Source of the DNA: an uncultured Bacteroidia bacterium
GTDB lineage: Bacteria; Bacteroidota; Bacteroidia; Bacteroidales; UBA932
Direction: 5' to 3'
Assembly (NCBI GenBank): GCA_902796455.1
Contig: CADBPH010000149.1
Span: 1 to 14,152 of the forward strand
DNA: 14,152 nt
Part shown: piece after piece, positions 7,276 to 14,152 of the stretch
Layout of the letters: each line of letters opens with the position of its first letter
How positions within the stretch are numbered: the first letter of the stretch is position 1
Program-made: the position numbers and the translations under genes
Notes under the pieces: generated by a model
Database searches by the model: none
What the model saw: only the letters and a program-made list of their open reading frames with translations
Told to the model about the DNA's origin: nothing

Positions 7276-10200
7276 ATGCATAGCACAAATCTTTTCAAGG
7301 CAATTACCCGATTCATTGGGGTTTCATGCCTGTCTGTACTGCTTTGCACTCCGCAAGCCTTCGCACAGAAGGTTGTCAAGGGCCGCGTCGTCGACGCCCA
7401 GAACCAGCCCGTGATTTCTGCCGGAGTACAGGAAAAAGGTACATCGAACGGTACGGTTACCGACCTGAATGGTGAGTATACGCTCACTACGAAGGGCAGC
7501 AGCCCGGTTCTCGTTTTCTCCTCCATCGGCTATGCCACCCAGGAAGTGGCGGTCGGAGGCAGGGCCGTCGTGAACGTGTCTCTTGCTGAAGATGCCGAAA
7601 TGCTGGAGGATGTGGTTGTCGTCGGTTACGGTAGCCAACTCAAGAAGAGCGTTACCGGCGCCATTTCCTCTATCAAAGAGAAAGACTTCCGCGCTCCGAA
7701 CGCCGTCAGCATCGACGCTTCCCTGAAGGGAAAGGTCGCCGGTCTGTCGATGAGCCAGAACTCCGCCCAGCCGGGTGGCTCCGTCTCTGCGAACATCCGT
7801 GGTGAACTTTCTCCGAACGGTTCCAACAGCCCGCTGTACGTCATCGACGGTGTGGTCATCAGCTCCAACTCGAACAACGCTGCCAAGCTGGGTCCGACCC
7901 GTCTGATGGACTACTCCCTGCGTGACGGTAGCAGCCGTTCTCCGCTCGCCACGTTGAACCCGAATGATATCGCTTCCATCGACGTCCTGAAGGACGCTTC
8001 CGCGGCTGCGATCTACGGTTCCGCGGCTGCGAACGGCGTTATCCTCATTACCACGAAGAAGGGCCAGAGCGGCAAACCGGTTGTCACTTACAGCGGTTCC
8101 ACCTCCCTCCAGACCGTCGGCAAATACTACGAGATGCTCGACGCACCGACCTTCGTGGAGCAGGCAAACCTGGGCTCGAAAGAGAACTGGCTGTGGGCCA
8201 ACAAGTACTATCCGTACGGCAAAGAAACAGCTCCTGCATCCGGATGGCCGATTGCTTATACGGACGCTGAAATCGCCGCGACGACAAAGACTTACGACCA
8301 CATCAAGGAAGTCATCCGCACCGGTTACATCATCGACCAGAACGTTTCCATCAACGGCGGTACCGACAAATTCCGGGTCTATGGTTCCTTCAACTACTAC
8401 GACCACACGCCGGTCCTGAAGGGTTCCTCCCTCACCCGTTACAGCGGCCGTATCAACATGGAAGCCCAGATCTTCGACTGGTTCAAGGTCAACATCAACA
8501 GCATGTACACCTTGAATAAATCCCAGAACCCGTCCATCGGCCACTGGAGAGAGAACGCCAATGAGGCGAACCTCACCAATGCAGCCATGTACTTCTCCCC
8601 CCGTATCCCGCTGACTGACGCGGACGGAAACTTGATGGCTCCGGAGTACGGAAACTCCAACAACCCGCTCAAGTACTTGCAGATCAAGGATAACTCGACG
8701 ACCAAGCGGTTGTTCTTCACCCCGAACTTCGAGATCAAGTTCACTCCCTGGCTGAAAGCCAACGCCCAGCTCGCCATCGACAAGACGGACGACAACCGTG
8801 ACGTCTGGTCTCCGAGCACCGCGAAAATGGCCCAGCAGATTCCTAATAACTATGGTGCCTATTCCAACGGCTACAACAACAACTACTCCGCCGAGGAATA
8901 CCTGACCTTCGACAAGACGTTCGGTATCCACTCGATCAACGCCGTCATCGGTACCGGTTACTATGTTGCGGAAGGCAACAGCTACGGTTTCTCCGTCTTC
9001 AACCTCCCGACCGATGCCCTCGAGAACAACGCGCTCCAGATGTCCTCCGATGTCGAGGAGACCACCTACAACTCGAACCGCTGGAAGAGAACGAAGATGT
9101 CTTACTTTGGCCGTATCAACTACTCGATCGCTGACAAGTACGTCATCGGTGCCACCCTCCGTCGGGACGGTTCTTCCGTGTTCTCCGCCAAGCACAAATG
9201 GGGCTGGTTCCCGGGCGTTTCCGCTGCGTGGAACATTTCCAACGAGAACTTCATGGAGAATGTCGAATGGGTCGACTTCCTGAAACTCCGTGCCGGTTGG
9301 GGAACCTCGGGTAACGAGTCCATCCTGACCAGTAAGTATTACACCCTGACCACTTTCGGCAATGCTCCTTCCGGCGGCTGGTATTATTTCGACGGTACCC
9401 TCACCAACGGTATCTACCAGCTTCAGAAAGGCAACCCGAACCTGAAATGGGAAACCGATATCACCTTCGACGCCGGTCTTGACTGGACGCTCTTCGGCGG
9501 CCGCCTCACCGGTAGCTTCGACTACTTCGTCCGTACGGCGAAAGACCTCCTCGACTTCGCGATCCTTCCGATCAACGACCTCGTGAACAAGCAGGCCAAG
9601 AACATCGGTAAGACCCGGTCCCAGGGTTGGGAAATCTCCCTGCGCGGAGACATCATCCAGCACAAGGACTTCGAATGGTCGGCCTACGCCAACCTGTCCC
9701 ACTACAAGTCCTTCTGGATGGAGCGCAACCCGGAAGTCAGCCTCAAACCTTGGGAGAGCGAGACGGATGACATGGGCGCCATGTTCGGTTGGAGAACCGA
9801 CGGCATCTTCAAGAGCAAGGAAGAAGTGGACGCACAGACCCTCCAGCCCAAGGCTTATGCCGGTAACCTCCGCTACAAGGACCTGAACGGTGACGGCAAA
9901 CTCGACAACGAGGATGTCGACTACTTCGGCACTTCTCACCCTTGGGGTATCTTCGGTCTGGGAACCAGCCTGCGCTGGAAGAACTTCACCCTCGATATCG
10001 ACGGATACGGTCGCCTCTTCCAAAAGAGAAAATACGGATGGGGATATACCGGCCTGATCAACGGTGACAACAAACTCAACAAGAGCGTCCATATCTTCGA
10101 CCGCTGGACTTCTTACAATACCGACGGCTTCCTGACAAGTATCGCTTCCGATGAAACCGCCAACAACAATAACTCCGGCAACAACGACTACACCCTCAAG

Positions 10201-10419
10201 AATACGCACTACCTGCGCCTGAGCAATGTGAAGTTGACCTACAACCTGCCGCAGAGTTTCTTGAACAGTGTCAAGATTTCCAACGCAGCGGTCTATGTCG
10301 ACCTGCAGAACTCTCTCCTGCTGACCAACTACGAAGGTCTGGATCCGGAAATGGAAAGCAACTCCGCTCCGTTCCCGATTCCTCTCACTGCCGTTCTCGG
10401 TGTCCAACTTACCTTCTAA
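7276..10419 (+). CDS. SusC/RagA-family TonB-dependent outer-membrane glycan transporter
   Basis: This 1047-residue outer-membrane porin imports glycan fragments using TonB-ExbBD energy and is capped by its SusD partner. A signal peptide spans 1-30 (cleavage after AFA). A carboxypeptidase-regulatory-like domain follows (about 32-105), then a TonB-box-like EDVVVVGYG (111-119), the plug domain ending in the SusC signature DVLKDASAAAIYGS...GVILITTKKG (236-263), and the 22-strand-type barrel to the C-terminal Phe. There is no STN domain before the regulatory-like domain, so trans-envelope signalling to an anti-sigma factor is not expected. The frame is open to 7219, but that ATG touches the predicted -7 box; the ATG at 7276 starts a proper signal peptide. 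Codon choice is strongly biased (for example CGT for Arg, AAC for Asn), consistent with high expression. susD follows after 19 bp. Substrate is unknown. Confidence 0.96.
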   Translation: MHSTNLFKAITRFIGVSCLSVLLCTPQAFAQKVVKGRVVDAQNQPVISAGVQEKGTSNGTVTDLNGEYTLTTKGSSPVLVFSSIGYATQEVAVGGRAVVNVSLAEDAEMLEDVVVVGYGSQLKKSVTGAISSIKEKDFRAPNAVSIDASLKGKVAGLSMSQNSAQPGGSVSANIRGELSPNGSNSPLYVIDGVVISSNSNNAAKLGPTRLMDYSLRDGSSRSPLATLNPNDIASIDVLKDASAAAIYGSAAANGVILITTKKGQSGKPVVTYSGSTSLQTVGKYYEMLDAPTFVEQANLGSKENWLWANKYYPYGKETAPASGWPIAYTDAEIAATTKTYDHIKEVIRTGYIIDQNVSINGGTDKFRVYGSFNYYDHTPVLKGSSLTRYSGRINMEAQIFDWFKVNINSMYTLNKSQNPSIGHWRENANEANLTNAAMYFSPRIPLTDADGNLMAPEYGNSNNPLKYLQIKDNSTTKRLFFTPNFEIKFTPWLKANAQLAIDKTDDNRDVWSPSTAKMAQQIPNNYGAYSNGYNNNYSAEEYLTFDKTFGIHSINAVIGTGYYVAEGNSYGFSVFNLPTDALENNALQMSSDVEETTYNSNRWKRTKMSYFGRINYSIADKYVIGATLRRDGSSVFSAKHKWGWFPGVSAAWNISNENFMENVEWVDFLKLRAGWGTSGNESILTSKYYTLTTFGNAPSGGWYYFDGTLTNGIYQLQKGNPNLKWETDITFDAGLDWTLFGGRLTGSFDYFVRTAKDLLDFAILPINDLVNKQAKNIGKTRSQGWEISLRGDIIQHKDFEWSAYANLSHYKSFWMERNPEVSLKPWESETDDMGAMFGWRTDGIFKSKEEVDAQTLQPKAYAGNLRYKDLNGDGKLDNEDVDYFGTSHPWGIFGLGTSLRWKNFTLDIDGYGRLFQKRKYGWGYTGLINGDNKLNKSVHIFDRWTSYNTDGFLTSIASDETANNNNSGNNDYTLKNTHYLRLSNVKLTYNLPQSFLNSVKISNAAVYVDLQNSLLLTNYEGLDPEMESNSAPFPIPLTAVLGVQLTF

Positions 10420-10438
10420 TTTCTAAACAAAGACGAAT

Positions 10439-11971
10439 ATGAAAAAGATATTTCTTTACATTGCTTCCGCTCTGGCCGCCGTCTGCGTTGTCACTTCGTG
10501 CGATCTGGATGCCGTCGTGTATTCGGATATGACGGAAACCAACTACCCGCAGACCGCAGCTGACGCACAGTCGCTTCTGGACGGCATGTACGGCTATCTG
10601 AAAACGAACTCCGGTTCCGTCAATATGAATTCCACAGCGAATACCGGTTGGGGCTGGCCTGTCTGGTCCATCGGTAACATCGGCTGGTATGGCTGGCAGA
10701 TGGTCACCTCCGACGAAGGCCGTTCGGGCGGTGCTTCCAACCAGTATACAGACTTCACCTGGGGTACCTCCGGTGACTGGCTCCAAACCTTCCAGATTAT
10801 CAAGAACGTGACCCGTATGACCTACATCATCGACGTCATCGAGAAAACGGAAGGCATCTCCGCGGCCAAGAAGGCCGAGATGATCGCCGAGGCGAAGTGC
10901 CTCCGCGGTATGTTCCTCTATGTGGTCTATGACCTCTTCGGACCGTTCCACGTGACGTTGGATCCGGCCGAGATCAACGACATCGAATACGTCAAACGTC
11001 CTTCCAAGGAGGAATACCGCTCCTGGATCATCAAGGATTTCGCGGATGCGATTCCGAACCTTCCCGGCAAGACCAACGGAACGGCCATGTGGGGCCGCCT
11101 GAACAAGGGCTTCGCCAGCATGATGCTTTCGAAGATCTACATGCGCGAACACGAGTATGACAAGGCCGTCCCGTATCTGGAGTCTCTCCTGAACATGGGC
11201 TACAAGATCGACCCTGACTATTTCGCCCCGTTCGCCGAGGAAGAGAATGACGAGAACATCTACTGTATTCCTTCCGGCGTGAAGGCCGACAACGAGTTCT
11301 ACTTCTACACGACGCCGGGCAACTGCGCCGCCTTCCTGAATGTCAACAAGAAACACTCCCACGATGGAAAGGGAACCTTCAATACGACCAAGTACTGGGG
11401 CGGCTTCAAGATCCAGTGGGACTTCTATGACACCTTCGACGACAAAGATGTCCGTAAGGGCGGTATGGCCGAGTCCATCCGGGACATCGACGGCAAGGTC
11501 TGGACCCGTGAGAATCCGGGTTCGACGAACCTCCAGTACGGTGCGATGTGCTGCAAGTACTTCTATCCGCAGGACCGTGCCTACGCGGGCAATATCCACA
11601 GCGTTTGCTTCCGCTATGCGGACGTACTCCTGTCGCTGGCTGAGTGCTACACGATGATTGCCGGCAAGCCGACCCCGAAGGCGATGGAATACATCAAGAT
11701 CATCACCGACCGTGCCAATACGACCGACCTGATGCCCGCCAATGTCGCTACCGACCTGGAAGCCTTCAAGACCTTCCTTCTGGCTGAGCGCGGACGTGAG
11801 TTCTATGTGGAAGGATGGCGCCGTGACGACCTCCTCCGCTTCGACGACTACATCGCTTCGGCCCAGCGCCGCGGCAAGAAGAACGCAACGGAGAAGAACA
11901 AACTCATGCCGATCCCGCAGCGGGTCATCAATGAGTCCAACGGAATCATCGAACAGAATCCGGGTTACTAA
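10439..11971 (+). CDS. SusD/RagB-family surface glycan-binding lipoprotein
   Basis: This is the 510-residue partner of the upstream SusC: a cell-surface lipoprotein that binds glycan and acts as the lid of the transporter. The lipobox VVTSC puts the lipidated Cys at 21. Family marks include an AKCLRGMFLYVVYDLFG block with the usual TPR-like helix, and the C-terminal motif AERGREFYVEGWRRDDLLRF with a terminal LMPIPQRVINESNGIIEQNPGY-type ending (read in two parts; typical of SusD). Residues 71-86 hold five tryptophans (71, 73, 76, 83, 86), which may contribute to the binding platform. It starts 19 bp after susC, clearly in the same transcript, with the same codon bias. A long hairpin follows the stop. 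The family assignment is secure; the ligand is not known. Confidence 0.95.
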   Translation: MKKIFLYIASALAAVCVVTSCDLDAVVYSDMTETNYPQTAADAQSLLDGMYGYLKTNSGSVNMNSTANTGWGWPVWSIGNIGWYGWQMVTSDEGRSGGASNQYTDFTWGTSGDWLQTFQIIKNVTRMTYIIDVIEKTEGISAAKKAEMIAEAKCLRGMFLYVVYDLFGPFHVTLDPAEINDIEYVKRPSKEEYRSWIIKDFADAIPNLPGKTNGTAMWGRLNKGFASMMLSKIYMREHEYDKAVPYLESLLNMGYKIDPDYFAPFAEEENDENIYCIPSGVKADNEFYFYTTPGNCAAFLNVNKKHSHDGKGTFNTTKYWGGFKIQWDFYDTFDDKDVRKGGMAESIRDIDGKVWTRENPGSTNLQYGAMCCKYFYPQDRAYAGNIHSVCFRYADVLLSLAECYTMIAGKPTPKAMEYIKIITDRANTTDLMPANVATDLEAFKTFLLAERGREFYVEGWRRDDLLRFDDYIASAQRRGKKNATEKNKLMPIPQRVINESNGIIEQNPGY

Positions 11972-11992
11972 TCGGATATCTCTGGTTTAGAG

Positions 11993-12029
11993 AAGGCTGG
12001 ACGCGCCTGCAGTGCGTCCAGCCTTTCTT
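11993..12029 (+). terminator. Hairpin / probable intrinsic (possibly partial) terminator after susD
   Basis: A perfect 12-bp stem is formed by AAGGCTGGACGC (11993-12004) and GCGTCCAGCCTT (12014-12025) with a 9-nt loop. It starts 21 nt after the susD stop. The following T tract is short and interrupted (TCTTG), so termination may be incomplete. Stem-loops after susCD are a known way to reduce expression of downstream PUL enzymes relative to the transporter. Confidence 0.75.
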
Positions 12030-12031
12030 GA

Positions 12032-12066
12032 AAAAGCGCAGATTAAAAAAATCACTTTCCGCTTTT
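12032..12066. repeat. Inverted repeat in the susD / beta-helix gene spacer
   Basis: AAAAGCG (12032-12038) and CGCTTTT (12060-12066) are exact inverted copies, with a nested GATT/AATC pair inside. The structure directly follows the susD hairpin and precedes the beta-helix gene start by about 40 bp. It could be a second weak stem-loop, a protein-binding site, or chance in an A/T-rich spacer. Confidence 0.3.
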
Positions 12067-12078
12067 ACGAAAGTTAAC

Positions 12079-12086
12079 TAAATTAG
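12079..12086 (+). promoter_or_regulatory. Weak candidate -7 box before the beta-helix gene
   Basis: TAAATTAG matches the TAnnTTTG consensus at all fixed positions but one. It would give a short leader before the ATG at 12107. No clear -33 element accompanies it. Read-through past the susD hairpin is an equally good explanation for how the downstream pair is expressed. Confidence 0.25.
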
Positions 12087-12106
12087 GACATTCAAAACCA
12101 TACACC

Positions 12107-13174
12107 ATGAGCTTCAAGAAGATTACCCTGCTCCTCGCCGGACTGAGCCTTTCCCTGTTGGCGATGGGACAGTCTGCCAAAAACAAAGGCTATGTCGTCG
12201 TAACCGATTACCTCAAGGCCGACGGCAAGAAAGATGTCAGTGACGCCATCCAGAAAATCATTGACGCAAACCCGAACCGGACCATCTATTTCCCGGATGG
12301 CGTATACGTGATCTCCAAACCGATCAATACCCCGGCCGACCCGACCAAGAGCGTCTCCCTGCAACTGTCCAACTACGCGATTATCCGGGCTGCCGAGGGG
12401 TGGTCTCATGAAGAAGCCATGATCCGCCTGGGCGGAAAAGACCCGTTCAATACGATCTATGTCCCGGGCAGCAATTATTATCTGGACGGAGGCATCATTG
12501 ACGGAAATGGCGTTGCCACAGGCATTTCCATAGACAGCGGCCGTGAGACCGTCGTCCGCAACACGTCCATCAAGAATACCCAGGTCGGTATCCAGATCAA
12601 CCGCGGAGCGAACAACGGTTCCTCCGACTGCGACATCCATGACGTGAACATTGTCGGCAACAAGGCAGATAACAGTGTCGGTGTCGTCGTCATCGGATAT
12701 GACAACACCTTCTCGAACATGCGCATCGCCAGTATCCACTACGGTTTCCATATCATGTCGGGCGGAAACAGCCTGCGGAACATCCATCCGCTGTACACGA
12801 GCAACGGATATGAGTCCGGGGAATATGCGACCAGCTGCGCGTTCCGGGATGATGCCAACAACAACTTCTACAGCTATTGCTACAGCGACCAGTTCGCCAT
12901 CGGATTCCAGAGCAAAGGCAACCACGTCGTTTATTCCGACTGCTTCTGCTGGTGGTATTCGAACAAGGGCGGCCGCCACACGGCATTCAAGTCAACCGGC
13001 AAGTTCAACGGTGTCGTTTCGAACATGACCATCGGCTTTGTCAAGAGCAGTGCAGCGGAAGAAAATGTCGTCCTCGATGCAGCCGAAGACGGCGGTTTCG
13101 GTGTCTTCACCAATCTGTATGTGACAGATCTCTCCACCCTGACAGACCACACCTACCAGAAATACATGAGATAA
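12107..13174 (+). CDS. Secreted right-handed parallel beta-helix protein, pectate-lyase/GH28-like superfamily
   Basis: A 355-residue exported protein. The signal peptide covers about 1-21 (AMG then QS), with no lipobox, so it is periplasmic or secreted. The mature N-terminus carries VTDYLKADGKKDVSDAIQKI (32-51), matching the (A)DG-x-x-D-x-x-AIQ pattern that opens pectate-lyase-superfamily beta-helices such as GH28 and tail-spike-like enzymes. Next comes TIYFPDGVYVISKPI (59-73) and short irregular repeats rich in Asn, Gly, Ile and Val from about 125 to 345, as expected for stacked coils, including YLDGGIIDGNG (125-135). Five Cys fall at 175, 244, 258, 279 and 281. I cannot point to a certain catalytic set, so it may be a lyase, a hydrolase or an isomerase-like enzyme. 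It lies 1 bp upstream of a glycoside hydrolase gene and downstream of susCD, which supports a role in degrading the same glycan. Confidence 0.85.
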   Translation: MSFKKITLLLAGLSLSLLAMGQSAKNKGYVVVTDYLKADGKKDVSDAIQKIIDANPNRTIYFPDGVYVISKPINTPADPTKSVSLQLSNYAIIRAAEGWSHEEAMIRLGGKDPFNTIYVPGSNYYLDGGIIDGNGVATGISIDSGRETVVRNTSIKNTQVGIQINRGANNGSSDCDIHDVNIVGNKADNSVGVVVIGYDNTFSNMRIASIHYGFHIMSGGNSLRNIHPLYTSNGYESGEYATSCAFRDDANNNFYSYCYSDQFAIGFQSKGNHVVYSDCFCWWYSNKGGRHTAFKSTGKFNGVVSNMTIGFVKSSAAEENVVLDAAEDGGFGVFTNLYVTDLSTLTDHTYQKYMR

Positions 13175-13175
13175 C

Positions 13176-14152
13176 ATGAACAGGAAGCGCATCGCAGCAT
13201 GGGCGGCAGGAGCCGCCCTGTTGGTGCTGTCTTTTAGCGCATGTTCTGCGGACGGCACCCAAGAGCGTCCCCAATGGACGGAGCAGCAGGCCTGGGAATG
13301 GGACAAGAAAGTCGGTCCGATCAAGGGGTTCAATGAGCCCGCAGCGGGTTACCCGGGGATGTCCCTTGAAGACATTATCAAAAAGGCCTCGGAATACGGG
13401 CTCAACAGCGTCCGCTTCTGGGTACACGGCGGTACGGTGGAAGAGCAGATTGCCGATATCCACAAATACGCCGACATCAGTGAGAAATACGGGATGACTA
13501 TCTCCCCCGTCCTTTCTTTCCAGCGCCGGAAAGAGTTCTTTGGGAACCCCGATGAAGAACAGGGTCTCAAAGAGGCGGAAAAAGCCATCAAGGCCATCAT
13601 CACCCCCTTCAAGGATGATCCCCGCATTGTCCTGTGGGATATCTGGAACGAGCCCAACTGCGACATTTTCCTCGCGGACGGCGGAACGAATGAAAAACAG
13701 ACCCGGCACGAACTGGACTGGATTGAAAAAATGGTCCACTGGTGCAGGGAAGTCCGTCTTTCCCAGCCGATTACATCTTCCATCTTCTTCGACTCCGGAG
13801 CCCGCGCGGACACGACCAGCAGCCTGTTCCAGCGGCGCGTGGAAGTCGAGAACATGATGGACCTGCACAATTTCCACAGCTATGCCTGCTCCAACAAGGG
13901 ACAGGACATTGACGTAACGCTCCGGAAAATCCGCAAGATGAGCGACCGTCCGATTGTCTGCACCGAGTGCCTGACCCGCCCGAACGGATCGGGTGTCGGC
14001 CGGACGCTGACCAAATTCGCGGATGAGCACGTCCATTTCTATATCTGGGGTTCCTTCATCTCCGACCGGAACTGGACCGTCAAATGGATGCGCAGTACCT
14101 ATGACCCGTACGAGGTCGTTTTCCACAATACCATGTATGCGGACGGCGACTA
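13176..14152 (+). CDS. Lipoprotein TIM-barrel glycoside hydrolase (clan GH-A, GH5-like), 3' end at or beyond the window edge
   Basis: The first 325 codons are present. A lipobox ending SAC lipidates Cys23, so the enzyme is probably at the outer-membrane surface or in the periplasm. The barrel shows strand motifs GLNSVRFWVHGG (75-86) and GMTISPVLSF (106-115), the acid/base candidate Glu159 in LWDIWNEPN, HNFHSYACS (231-239) and the nucleophile candidate Glu264 in PIVCTECL. It then has HFYIWGSFISDRNW (287-300), where a clan GH-A enzyme has its beta-8 Trp. The roughly 105-residue gap between the two Glu fits retaining clan GH-A enzymes. The exact family (GH5 subfamily or relative) and substrate cannot be fixed. 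The ATG at 13176 follows the beta-helix stop by one base, so the two are translationally coupled. The window ends in a TA dinucleotide, which could begin a Tyr codon or a TAA/TAG stop. Confidence 0.88.
   Translation, partial: MNRKRIAAWAAGAALLVLSFSACSADGTQERPQWTEQQAWEWDKKVGPIKGFNEPAAGYPGMSLEDIIKKASEYGLNSVRFWVHGGTVEEQIADIHKYADISEKYGMTISPVLSFQRRKEFFGNPDEEQGLKEAEKAIKAIITPFKDDPRIVLWDIWNEPNCDIFLADGGTNEKQTRHELDWIEKMVHWCREVRLSQPITSSIFFDSGARADTTSSLFQRRVEVENMMDLHNFHSYACSNKGQDIDVTLRKIRKMSDRPIVCTECLTRPNGSGVGRTLTKFADEHVHFYIWGSFISDRNWTVKWMRSTYDPYEVVFHNTMYADGD

Noticed and set aside
7324..10407. A 1027-codon open frame antisense to susC
   Set aside because: It is in exact codon register with susC, so its stops would need TTA, CTA or TCA sense codons, which the biased gene avoids. 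It has no promoter, signal or family features, whereas susC has all of them.
10409..11599. Long antisense frames opposite susD (and similarly opposite the beta-helix gene at 12092-12979 and the hydrolase at 13107-14126)
   Set aside because: All are in codon register with convincing sense genes and have no independent support.

Overview
The window looks like chromosome from a member of the Bacteroidales (phylum Bacteroidota), probably a fairly GC-rich gut- or rumen-type lineage. The evidence is a SusC/SusD outer-membrane pair, Bacteroidota-type promoter boxes (TAnnTTTG), mostly A/T-rich leaders without Shine-Dalgarno sequences, a patatin-POTRA-barrel protein and a Bacteroidota-like RecA. I cannot place it to genus.

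Left half, minus strand (1-5894): a tightly packed array transcribed leftwards in the order rlmN, patatin-like outer-membrane lipase, recX, a small GNAT/Mom-like acyltransferase-fold protein, mtgA and purC (cut by the left edge). Junctions are 4-34 nt overlaps or gaps of 6-25 bp, so this is very likely one operon. It mixes rRNA/tRNA methylation, envelope lipid hydrolysis, RecA control, peptidoglycan synthesis and purine synthesis. Such mixing is common in housekeeping operons of this phylum.

Middle (5895-7097): a 122-bp divergent promoter region separates rlmN from recA on the plus strand. recA is a complete single-gene unit closed by a strong intrinsic terminator. The recombinase and its regulator recX therefore lie on opposite arms of one divergent locus.

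Right half, plus strand (7098-14152): a polysaccharide utilization locus (PUL). A TAnnTTTG promoter precedes susC (TonB-dependent glycan transporter) and susD (surface glycan-binding lipoprotein). A long hairpin follows susD. Next come a secreted parallel beta-helix protein of the pectate-lyase-like superfamily and, 1 bp later, a lipoprotein TIM-barrel glycoside hydrolase (clan GH-A type) that runs to the right edge. The likely workflow is glycan cleavage by the surface and secreted enzymes, capture by SusD, and import through SusC powered by TonB. The substrate cannot be read from the sequence. No PUL regulator (hybrid two-component system, ECF sigma/anti-sigma or SusR) is inside the window, and SusC lacks the N-terminal STN extension that would signal to an anti-sigma factor.

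I saw no tRNA, rRNA, CRISPR array, insertion sequence or phage attachment site. No gene-free stretch exceeds 300 bases. The very long antisense reading frames are explained by codon bias and are not annotated.
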